NCBI GenBank assembly: GCA_023488435.1 | Contig: JAMDCK010000020.1 | Coordinates: 1-37,901 of the forward strand | Direction: 5' to 3' | Length of the DNA stretch: 37,901 nt | DNA from: Actinomycetota bacterium | Lineage (GTDB): Bacteria; Actinomycetota; Coriobacteriia; Anaerosomatales; UBA912 | Shown: piece after piece, positions 17,784 to 24,695 of the stretch | Layout: every line of letters begins with the position of its first letter | How positions within the stretch are numbered: the stretch's first letter is position 1 | The notes under the pieces: generated by a model | The model's input: only the letters and a program-made list of their open reading frames with translations | The model's database searches: none | What the model was told of the DNA's origin: nothing | Translations under genes and position numbers: made by a program

Positions 17784-19007
17784 TCACTCCTCCTCGCGGC
17801 TCTGAGCAGCGTTCTCGAGCCTGCGCCTTACTTCTGCGTAGGATTCTCCAGACTCGCGACTTGCCCGTGCGATGTCCTCGTGCTCAGGGCGTACTCGGGC
17901 ACTTTCGCCCACGCCCGACACCTTCACGCGAAACGCCCCCCACGGGCCCTCACGCTGGAGTACCTCGCGCCGGAGCACGCTTCGCGACAGCAGCGTCCTA
18001 CGCACGCCGAGGGAGCCCGTCAGCTCGTGGATGCGCGCAGCGAACTTCTCCGCATGGGTTGGAATCACCAGGACGCGTAACTCGATGCCGAGCCGCCCTT
18101 TCTTCATAGCCGCCGGGACCAGCCACGCATCCAGCGGCCCTTCTGCCCGCAGCTCTTCGGTGATGAAGCCGACGTGCTCTGGCGTGAGGTGGTCGAGCAG
18201 CGTTTCGAGGAGCACAACGGGCCCGGAGGCGCCCTCGGCGGACGTCGCAGGCGCGTCGAGCCCGGGCGCCAGCGCATGGCCGAGGAGCAGGCGTGCGACG
18301 TTGGGTGTGCCGGGGGTCTCGCGGGTGCCCGCGCCGTAGCCGACCCGCGTGAGCGTCATGTCGGGCATCGGTCCGAAGCTATCGACGTTGGCGGCCAGCA
18401 GCGCGGCGCCGGTCGGGGTGGTGAGCTCGCCGGCGGAGGCGCCGGCCTCGACCGGTACGCCGACAAGCAGCTCTAGCACAGCGGGTGCGGGGACCGGAAG
18501 CGTCCCGTGCTCACAGGTTATCGTGCCGCCAGCCCCGAGAGCGACCGGCGAGCACGACAGCCACTCGATCTCCAGGAGCTCGAGGCCTAGAGACACGCCG
18601 ACGACATCGACAATGGAGTCGATGCCACCGACCTCGTGGAAGTGCACGCACTCCGGATCCGCAGCGTGGATCTTCGCTTCAGCCGCCGCCAGCCCGCCGA
18701 AGGTGCGCAGAGCCCGGTGTCGGACCGCCGCACTCAGCGATGAGCCCTCGATCAGCGCGCGGATGTCGCGCCAATGCCGGTGCGCCGAGGCGGTCGTCTC
18801 GGCAGGGGTTACGTTGACGTGGAGCCCAGCGATGCCGCTGCGAGTCACGCGGTTCGTCACGACCGAGACATCATCGAGCCCGAGCGCCTCGATCGCATCG
18901 CGCAAGTGGTCGAGACGGAACCGGCCGTCGGCCTCGCCCGCATCGAGCAGCGCAGCGAGGAACTTGTCGCCCGAGATACCGCTTGAGCAGTCCAGATGTC
19001 CGAGCAT
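17784..19007 (-). CDS. larC: Nickel-pincer cofactor biosynthesis protein LarC
   Basis: A 407-residue LarC, which inserts nickel into pyridinium-3,5-bisthiocarboxylic acid mononucleotide to complete the nickel-pincer cofactor of lactate racemase and related enzymes. Signatures include the N-terminal HLDCSSGISGDKFLAAL, CVHFHEVGGIDSIVDV, ELTTPTGAALLA and VGYGAGTRE, plus the C-terminal LarC2 region (LLETLLDHLTPEHVGF). Both halves lie in one frame; in Lactiplantibacillus they are separate frames joined by programmed frameshifting. ATG 19007 has AGGAAG four bases upstream and is eight bases after larB. A longer open frame upstream only mirrors larB. LarE and a target racemase are not in the window. 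Confidence 0.95.
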   Translation of the reverse strand: MLGHLDCSSGISGDKFLAALLDAGEADGRFRLDHLRDAIEALGLDDVSVVTNRVTRSGIAGLHVNVTPAETTASAHRHWRDIRALIEGSSLSAAVRHRALRTFGGLAAAEAKIHAADPECVHFHEVGGIDSIVDVVGVSLGLELLEIEWLSCSPVALGAGGTITCEHGTLPVPAPAVLELLVGVPVEAGASAGELTTPTGAALLAANVDSFGPMPDMTLTRVGYGAGTRETPGTPNVARLLLGHALAPGLDAPATSAEGASGPVVLLETLLDHLTPEHVGFITEELRAEGPLDAWLVPAAMKKGRLGIELRVLVIPTHAEKFAARIHELTGSLGVRRTLLSRSVLRREVLQREGPWGAFRVKVSGVGESARVRPEHEDIARASRESGESYAEVRRRLENAAQSREEE

Positions 19008-19015
19008 TGCGCTTC

Positions 19016-19804
19016 CTAGCCTGCGTGACCGGAGGCGGGCTCGTGCACTTCGGGGGTCGTGAGAGCGTTGATCCGTGCGGCCAGCGTGCCAGCGCCGAAG
19101 CCGTTGTCGATGTTGACGACCCCCACGCCGGAGGCGCACGAGTTCAGCATCGTGAGTAGCGGTGCCAGGCCGCCGAAGTGCGCTCCGTAGCCAACGCTCG
19201 TCGGCACGGCGATGACTGGGCACGAGACCAGGCCTCCGACGACCGAGGGCAGCGCACCCTCCATGCCAGCGACGGCGACGATGACGCGCGCATCGAGCAG
19301 CAGGTCTGCATGGGCGAGCAGGCGGTGAACCCCAGCGACTCCGACGTCGTAGAGCCGAGTGACCCGCGCGCCCATGAGCTCCGCAGTGATGGCGGCCTCC
19401 TCGGCGACGGGCACATCGGCGGTGCCGCCGGTCGCGATCAGGACCTGACCGACCGAGCGGGGCTCCTTGCGTCTGTCCACGACAATCAGCCCGGCGGTCT
19501 CGATGTACCGCGCATCCGGAACAACCTGCGATAGAGCCTGGTACTGCGCCACGTTCGCCCGCGTGGCGAGGAGCACGTCCTCGCGGGTCAGGAGCTCCTT
19601 GCCTATCGAGCGCACCTGCTCGGGGGTTTTGCCCTGACACAGAATCACTTCCGGAAAACCGCAACGCAAGGCCCGGTGGTGATCAACCTTCGCATCGTGC
19701 TGGTCAACAAAGAGGGGCGCACTCAGTTTGCGATATGCCGAATCAACCGAGTCGGTACCTTCGGCAACGGACCTGAGCAGTGAAAGCAAGGCTTCTGAGT
19801 TCAT
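19016..19804 (-). CDS. larB: Pyridinium-3,5-biscarboxylic acid mononucleotide synthase LarB
   Basis: LarB (about 262 residues) carboxylates and hydrolyses nicotinic acid adenine dinucleotide, the first step of nickel-pincer cofactor synthesis. The N-terminal segment (HRALRCGFPEVILCQGKTPEQV) and the PurE-like core are typical, with GTADVPVAEEA, DVGVAGVHRLL, VAGMEGALPSVVGGL and PTSVGYG. ATG 19804 is used because GAAGGAGAG lies about ten bases upstream. A GTG seven codons earlier overlaps that site and is less likely. It is followed directly by larC and is divergent from the GGDEF gene. Confidence 0.94.
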   Translation of the reverse strand: MNSEALLSLLRSVAEGTDSVDSAYRKLSAPLFVDQHDAKVDHHRALRCGFPEVILCQGKTPEQVRSIGKELLTREDVLLATRANVAQYQALSQVVPDARYIETAGLIVVDRRKEPRSVGQVLIATGGTADVPVAEEAAITAELMGARVTRLYDVGVAGVHRLLAHADLLLDARVIVAVAGMEGALPSVVGGLVSCPVIAVPTSVGYGAHFGGLAPLLTMLNSCASGVGVVNIDNGFGAGTLAARINALTTPEVHEPASGHAG

Positions 19805-19867
19805 GATTGTGACACTCTCCTTCACGAATGGGCAGATGACTGGTCGACGAAGCGGCTACGAGGTGGC

Positions 19868-19903
19868 ACTATATTGACATATACACTGCCGGATGTACGG
19901 CAG
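19868..19903. promoter_or_regulatory. Putative divergent control region of larB and the GGDEF gene
   Basis: A perfect six-base inverted repeat, CTGCCG-N6-CGGCAG (19886-19903), sits between the divergent larB and GGDEF genes. Next to it are -10-like TATAGT on the minus strand (19868-19873) and TATACA on the plus strand (19880-19885). Neither has a good -35 element, which is compatible with control by a bound regulator. A consensus TTGACA at 19874-19879 has no -10 at proper spacing. This is a weak, sequence-only assignment. Confidence 0.32.
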
Positions 19904-19926
19904 AGTCAGCGCACGAGGATCCGTGG

Positions 19927-21483
19927 ATGACCGAAGACTACCTCATAGAGAGCTTCGACCGCTCGAGATACTGGTATCTCATACTGCGGATCTTGATGCT
20001 GGTAATTACCTTCTTGTGGACGGTTTGGGCTGCCCTGGCTCACGCCGATGTGATTGGAGTGCCGCTGGCCGCAGCCGCCACGCTTATACATGCGGTCACC
20101 ACAGTGGTAGCGATTTTTGTGACCAAGATCCCATCCCTGCGGTCAGGACGAACGCTTCTTTGGTTCGCAGTTCCAGACTTGGTCTATGTCACTTTGCTCG
20201 GACTGGCCTTCGCAGGGTACGAGGACCCGACGTATTCGCTGCTGTTCGCCCTGGCAACACTCTATGCGCTATTCGTCAGGCATCCGGCCGCATGGACCGT
20301 CGGACTTGGAGCCACGTTCGTGTTCCTCGCGATTCAGGCGACCATTGCACAGCCAGGAGCGATGGCGATATCGATCATCGTGCTCAAGGCGGCCCAGCTC
20401 TTTGCCATCTCCTTCGTTCTGCACAAGACATCTTTAGGGCTAGGACAGAGGCAGCAGGACGCGCTTCTCAGTCACCGAAAGGAGGCGGAGCTCAATCGGC
20501 AGCTACAGAGTCGCGTCAGTGAGCTTCGGGCCATCTCCAAGATCGGCGACATCCTTCACTCCCAACTCGATTTCGATCGCACGGGACTTGTCGCCGTCGA
20601 GATCCTCTCGAAAATCATCAATGTCCCTGCGTGCTGCCTGTTCGTGATCGACAAGAGCGAGTCGAAGACGGTGTTCTCGGCGAGTGTCGGGCTTACTGAC
20701 ACCGTCAGTGTCCCCGCGATGGATGCGACGCTCATGGATTCCTGGGACACCCTTGACGATCACTTTTCGTGCCTGCCTCTGGTGGAGTTCTCAAGCCTGA
20801 TGGTCGTTTTTTGCGCCGATGCCGAGAGGATCGAAGCAATGACCGATGAGGACAGGATCGTCCTTGAGACTGTGGCAAGCCAGCTGGCAGTGGCTGTCGA
20901 GAACTCCCAGCTCTACAAGCTCACTAGGCGCATGGCAATCACCGATGACCTGACTGGCCTATACAACTACCGCTACCTGCAGCAGAGACTCGACGATGAA
21001 TTGAAGCGGGCGACCCGTTACGAGAAGGACCTTTCCCTACTGATGATCGATGTGGACGACTTCAAGGGCTTCAACGACACGCGGGGCCATGTCGAGGGCG
21101 ATAGCGCACTGAGAGAGCTCGGAGAGGTAATCTCCCACTCGGTTCGAACCGTGGATGCCGTATGTCGCTATGGCGGAGAGGAATTCTCGGTCATACTGCC
21201 AGAGACCGATGTTTCTGGCGCGCTGGTCACTGCAGCCAAGATCCGTGAGGCGGTCAGCCAGCATCTGTTCGGTAGTCTTTCGGAGCGCGGGGGAGCGAAT
21301 CTGACGGTGAGCATCGGCTTGGCGACCTTCCCCACGCATGCGAAAGACAAGGAGTCCCTGCTCACCATAGCGGACGATGCGCTGTACAGGGCGAAGAGCA
21401 CAGGCAAGAACAGGGTCCGCTCTCCGTTGAGTGGCCAGTCGGAAGCAGAGATATCAGGGGCGCCGGTTAATGCAGACAGTTGA
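19927..21483 (+). CDS. Membrane GAF–GGDEF diguanylate cyclase
   Basis: A 518-residue protein predicted to make cyclic di-GMP from two GTP. About six membrane helices occupy residues 20-175, followed by a short coiled coil (RQQDALLSHRKEAELNRQL), a GAF-like sensor (about 200-330) and a GGDEF domain (about 345-500). The active site is GGEEF at 416-420. The inhibitory site RxxD is present as RTVD (407-410) exactly five residues upstream, so product inhibition is expected. ATG 19927 has GAGGA seven bases upstream. No EAL or HD-GYP partner is encoded nearby. The input signal is unknown; a membrane-embedded 6TM sensor is inferred from hydrophobicity. Confidence 0.93.
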   Translation: MTEDYLIESFDRSRYWYLILRILMLVITFLWTVWAALAHADVIGVPLAAAATLIHAVTTVVAIFVTKIPSLRSGRTLLWFAVPDLVYVTLLGLAFAGYEDPTYSLLFALATLYALFVRHPAAWTVGLGATFVFLAIQATIAQPGAMAISIIVLKAAQLFAISFVLHKTSLGLGQRQQDALLSHRKEAELNRQLQSRVSELRAISKIGDILHSQLDFDRTGLVAVEILSKIINVPACCLFVIDKSESKTVFSASVGLTDTVSVPAMDATLMDSWDTLDDHFSCLPLVEFSSLMVVFCADAERIEAMTDEDRIVLETVASQLAVAVENSQLYKLTRRMAITDDLTGLYNYRYLQQRLDDELKRATRYEKDLSLLMIDVDDFKGFNDTRGHVEGDSALRELGEVISHSVRTVDAVCRYGGEEFSVILPETDVSGALVTAAKIREAVSQHLFGSLSERGGANLTVSIGLATFPTHAKDKESLLTIADDALYRAKSTGKNRVRSPLSGQSEAEISGAPVNADS

Positions 21484-21510
21484 TCAAGCTGATCACGAGA
21501 GGGTGAGGGA

Positions 21511-22338
21511 ATGAGCCGGTTCGCGTATCTGGGTCCAGCGGGGACTCATAGTCATAGGGCGCTACTGTCGATCATCGGTCCGGAGGACGAGACCGAGCCA
21601 TGCGCCACCATCGAAGAGGTCTTCACCGCAGTTGAGCGCGGCAAGGTCGAGTTCGGCTTGGTGCCAATCGAGAACTCGGTGGAAGGTGCGGTGAACGCAA
21701 CACTTGACTCGCTGGCTTTCGACAGCGAGCTGGAGATTCAGCAAGAAGTCGTCCGCGACATCCACCATGCGCTTTGCGTGGCACCCGGTGTGACACTCGC
21801 CGAGGTCACGCAGATCGTCTCGCATCCGCAGGCGCTGGCACAGTCCCGAAGGTGGATCACGAGCAACCTACTCGGCAAGCCGGTGGTCGCTGCCACATCG
21901 ACAGCGGAGGCCGTACGAATGGCCACTGAGCAACCCGGAGTTGCGGCTATCGGTAGCGAGTTTGCCGCCGAGACATACGGCGCGGAGGTCCTCTTCGACT
22001 CGATTGAGGACTACGCGGGCAATCAGACGCGTTTCGTGTTGATCGGCAGGGGGATGCACGAGCGTACGGGGGAGGACAAGACCTCGTTGGCTTTGTTCAT
22101 GAAGGCCGATAGACCCGGGACGCTGAATATGATCCTCTCGGAGTTTGCATTCGCAGGGATCAACCTCACCAAGATCCAGTCGCGACCGACCCGTAAGGCT
22201 CTGGGCGACTACATGTTCTTTATCGACCTGATCGGGCATGTCGACGACGAGAACGTCAGGCTAGCCCTGGACTGCCTGCGCCTCAAGCTGCGTCGGGTAA
22301 AAGTGCTGGGCAGCTACCCACGGGCGGTCAAGGCGTGA
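21511..22338 (+). CDS. pheA: Prephenate dehydratase
   Basis: A 275-residue monofunctional enzyme that converts prephenate to phenylpyruvate for phenylalanine synthesis. It starts with FAYLGPAGTHSHRAL, carries VPIENSVEGAVNATLD and the catalytic TRF triad (residues 173-175), and ends with an ACT domain (about 190-270) with the LTKIQSRPTR effector-binding segment for phenylalanine feedback. ATG 21511 follows GTGAGGG. Its TGA overlaps the GTG of the hydrogenase protease gene (GTGA), so the two are translated together although their functions are unrelated. Confidence 0.96.
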   Translation: MSRFAYLGPAGTHSHRALLSIIGPEDETEPCATIEEVFTAVERGKVEFGLVPIENSVEGAVNATLDSLAFDSELEIQQEVVRDIHHALCVAPGVTLAEVTQIVSHPQALAQSRRWITSNLLGKPVVAATSTAEAVRMATEQPGVAAIGSEFAAETYGAEVLFDSIEDYAGNQTRFVLIGRGMHERTGEDKTSLALFMKADRPGTLNMILSEFAFAGINLTKIQSRPTRKALGDYMFFIDLIGHVDDENVRLALDCLRLKLRRVKVLGSYPRAVKA

Positions 22339-22853
22339 TCGGGGACAGCGAAGATCAACCGGACGAATCCCAGCCGAAGATACTGATTCTAGGCATTGGC
22401 AACATCCTCATGAAGGACGAGGGCATCGGCTGCCGCATTGCACAGGAACTGGAAGACCGATACGACTTCCCTGAAGGTGTGGATGTCGTCGATTCGGGCA
22501 CAATGGGGCTCGTACTGCTGAACATGCTGCGTGAGTACGACTTCGTGATCGTGGTCGATGCTGTGGACGGGACCGGCTATCCGCCAGGTACGGTCGTCCG
22601 GATGTCACCTGAGGACATCGCCCCTAACCAGGTAATGCACTCGCTCCACGACATGCGGTTCATAGACGTGCTAGAGGCTGCGATGCTCATCGGGGTTGAG
22701 ATCGAGGGGCACGTAATCGGCGTTCAGGTCGAAGATATGGACCCGCCGGAGCTGTTCATCGGATTGTCCAACTCGCTCGAAGATGCTGTGGATACCGCAA
22801 TAGACGCTGTACTTACGGTACTTGCAGAGAGAGGCGTTGAGCCGCTAGCGTGA
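22335..22853 (+). CDS. Hydrogenase maturation protease (HyaD/HycI family)
   Basis: A 172-residue endopeptidase that trims the C-terminus of a NiFe-hydrogenase large subunit after nickel insertion. The family motif GIGNILMKDEGIG is at 20-32. By comparison with HybD, the nickel-sensing ligands are probably Glu29, Asp75 and His105 (all present). VVDSGTMGLVLL follows the first motif. The first ~14 residues are acidic and variable. GTG 22335 overlaps the pheA stop. No hydrogenase structural gene lies in the window, so the target is encoded elsewhere; the gene shows the organism has at least one NiFe hydrogenase. Confidence 0.92.
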   Translation: MIGDSEDQPDESQPKILILGIGNILMKDEGIGCRIAQELEDRYDFPEGVDVVDSGTMGLVLLNMLREYDFVIVVDAVDGTGYPPGTVVRMSPEDIAPNQVMHSLHDMRFIDVLEAAMLIGVEIEGHVIGVQVEDMDPPELFIGLSNSLEDAVDTAIDAVLTVLAERGVEPLA

Positions 22854-22866
22854 GTCGGCCTAAAGC

Positions 22867-23298
22867 TTAGGGCTGCGCCTCCAGGTAGACGAATCCGGCA
22901 TCATAGACCCCAGGGTCGCCCTCGAGTCGCCGGACTATGTCTCCCTCGATCCGGTCCTCTGTGCCGATTACGAACGTTCCTTCGCCAAAGGGCAGGAACC
23001 GCGCTCCCCCGAGGTCGTTGCGATCAAGGACCTCGGTTATTGAGACCCCGGGATTGAGCCACACGGCCACCGCCCCGTCCATCTCGTCGAGATTCTCAAC
23101 GGTTTCTACAACCGGGTCGCCTGCGGCAAAACCATCGCCCTGCTGAGCCGCACTACAACCGCGCCAGAAAATCAGAACCGCAATTACGATGACAGCGATG
23201 ACAAGTATCTTGGCGACAAGACGTAGCGTCTCATGTTCGTTGTCGCTTCCTCTGTCGCTGGGCGGCTGATTCATCTCGGGCGATTGCATTTCGGCCAT
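22867..23298 (-). CDS. Single-pass membrane protein of unknown function
   Basis: A 143-residue protein with an acidic, Gln/Pro-rich cytosolic N-terminus, one membrane helix (about 27-46, LVAKILVIAVIVIAVLIF) and an extracytoplasmic domain of about 95 residues. The outer part contains WLNPGVSITEVLDRNDLGG and ends FVYLEAQP. ATG 23298 is selected because AGGGGG lies five bases upstream; a longer upstream frame is not supported. No known domain was recognised. It converges with the hydrogenase protease gene (13 bases between stops) and diverges from serS. Confidence 0.75.
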   Translation of the reverse strand: MAEMQSPEMNQPPSDRGSDNEHETLRLVAKILVIAVIVIAVLIFWRGCSAAQQGDGFAAGDPVVETVENLDEMDGAVAVWLNPGVSITEVLDRNDLGGARFLPFGEGTFVIGTEDRIEGDIVRRLEGDPGVYDAGFVYLEAQP

Positions 23299-23324
23299 TT
23301 CGACCCCCTGATCGGCATATAGTT

Positions 23325-23369
23325 CAAGTATAGACGATGAGTGCGGCGTGTGGGTGTACGATATACTTG
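23325..23369. promoter_or_regulatory. Symmetric divergent -10 elements between the membrane-protein gene and serS
   Basis: CAAGTATA (23325-23332) and TATACTTG (23362-23369) are exact inverted copies. Read in their own directions each gives TATACT, a 5/6 match to the -10 consensus. The resulting leaders would be about 20 bases for the minus-strand membrane protein and about 34 bases for serS. Recognisable -35 elements are poor, so the inverted repeat might instead, or also, be an operator. There is not enough room for a T-box riboswitch before serS. Confidence 0.38.
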
Positions 23370-23408
23370 CCACGACAGACTACACTCGTGCTTTCGCGGA
23401 GGAATAAC

Positions 23409-24683
23409 ATGCTGGATGCCAGATTCGTGCGTCAGAATGCCGAGCTCGTGCGGCAGGCGCTCCGTGATCGCGGCTCGGATTGGGATCTGGACCGGTACAT
23501 CGAGCTCGATACAGTCCGCCGTGAGCTGCTAGCCGAGCTCGAAGCCGCTCAGGCTCGCCGAAACACCGACTCGAAGGCCATCGGCGGGCTGATGAAGGAA
23601 GGCCGACGCGAGGAAGCGGAAGCCCTGAAGGCCGAGGTGCACTCGGTCAACGAGACCATCGCAACGACCGAGGCCTCGCTCGCGAAGATCGACGGCGTGG
23701 TCCAAGAGATGATGCTCACAATCCCGAACCTCCCCGACGCAAGTGTTCCCGTCGGCGCAAATGAGCAGGACAACGTTGAGGTCCGACGCTGGGGTACTCC
23801 GCCAGAGTTCGATTTCGAGCACAAGGCCCACTGGGATCTCGGTCCCGGGCTCGGCATCGTGGACTTCGAGAGGGGCGTGAAGCTCGCGAAATCGCGCTTC
23901 GTGGTTCTCGGCAGGGATGGCGCGCGGCTGAATAGGGCGCTCATCAACTTCATGCTCGACACCCATGGCGGTCGCGGCTACACCGAGTGGTCGGTGCCGG
24001 CGATGGCCAACACCGAGACGCTCACGGGGACGGGCAACCTCCCCAAGTTCGAGGACGACCTCTTCGCCGCTGGGGAGGGCCTCTATCTGATTCCGACCGC
24101 GGAGGTGCAGCTCACCAACTTGCATCGCGCCGAAGTGCTCGATGCAAGCGATCTGCCGCTTGACTACACCGCTTACACGCCGTGCTTCCGCGAAGAGGCC
24201 GGTGCCGCTGGCCGAGACACCCGCGGGATGATTCGCGTGCATCAGTTCGACAAGGTTGAGCTGGTCAAGTTCGCGACCCCTGAGGCCAGCTTCGGCGAGC
24301 TCGAGAAGATGGTGGCCGACGCCGAGAACATCCTTCAGCAGTTGGGCCTAGCGTACCGGGTAATCACCCTGTGCACGGGCGACATGGGATTCGCCGCCGC
24401 AAAGACTTACGACATCGAGGTGTGGCTGCCAAGCTACTCCGGGTATAAGGAGATATCGAGCTGCAGCAACTGCACCGACTTCCAGGCCCGCAGGGCGGCT
24501 ATCAAGTACCGCAGCCCCAAGGAGTTCGGCGGTAGTCGGTTCGTGCACACACTGAACGGAAGTGGCCTGGCGGTCGGCAGGACACTGGTGGCGATCTTGG
24601 AGAACTATCAGCAGGCCGACGGGACCGTGGTGGTGCCCGAGGTGTTGCGTCCGTACATGGGAGGGCAAGAGGTAATCCAGTAG
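23409..24683 (+). CDS. serS: Serine–tRNA ligase
   Basis: A 424-residue class II aminoacyl-tRNA synthetase charging tRNA-Ser. The N-terminal coiled-coil arm that grips the tRNA-Ser variable arm spans about residues 30-100. Catalytic motif 2 is [21 protein letters not shown] and motif 3 is [31 protein letters not shown] is the usual serine-site signature. ATG 23409 follows GGAGG at six bases; a frame extension upstream is not family-like. Two tRNA-Ser genes lie about 3-4 kb downstream. The Zwf–Gnd fusion follows after 12 bases and is probably co-transcribed. Confidence 0.97.
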   Translation: MLDARFVRQNAELVRQALRDRGSDWDLDRYIELDTVRRELLAELEAAQARRNTDSKAIGGLMKEGRREEAEALKAEVHSVNETIATTEASLAKIDGVVQEMMLTIPNLPDASVPVGANEQDNVEVRRWGTPPEFDFEHKAHWDLGPGLGIVDFERGVKLAKSRFVVLGRDGARLNRALINFMLDTHGGRGYTEWSVPAMANTETLTGTGNLPKFEDDLFAAGEGLYLIPTAEVQLTNLHRAEVLDASDLPLDYTAYTPCFREEAGAAGRDTRGMIRVHQFDKVELVKFATPEASFGELEKMVADAENILQQLGLAYRVITLCTGDMGFAAAKTYDIEVWLPSYSGYKEISSCSNCTDFQARRAAIKYRSPKEFGGSRFVHTLNGSGLAVGRTLVAILENYQQADGTVVVPEVLRPYMGGQEVIQ

Positions 24684-24695
24684 GAAGGGGCTCGG

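Noticed and set aside
19008-19664. Upstream extension of the larC frame into larB
   Set aside because: LarC normally begins at HLDCSSG; the extension is an out-of-frame reading of larB, while ATG 19007 has a good ribosome-binding site.
23299-23408. Possible T-box riboswitch before serS
   Set aside because: The gap is only about 110 bases and no T-box consensus or specifier hairpin was found.
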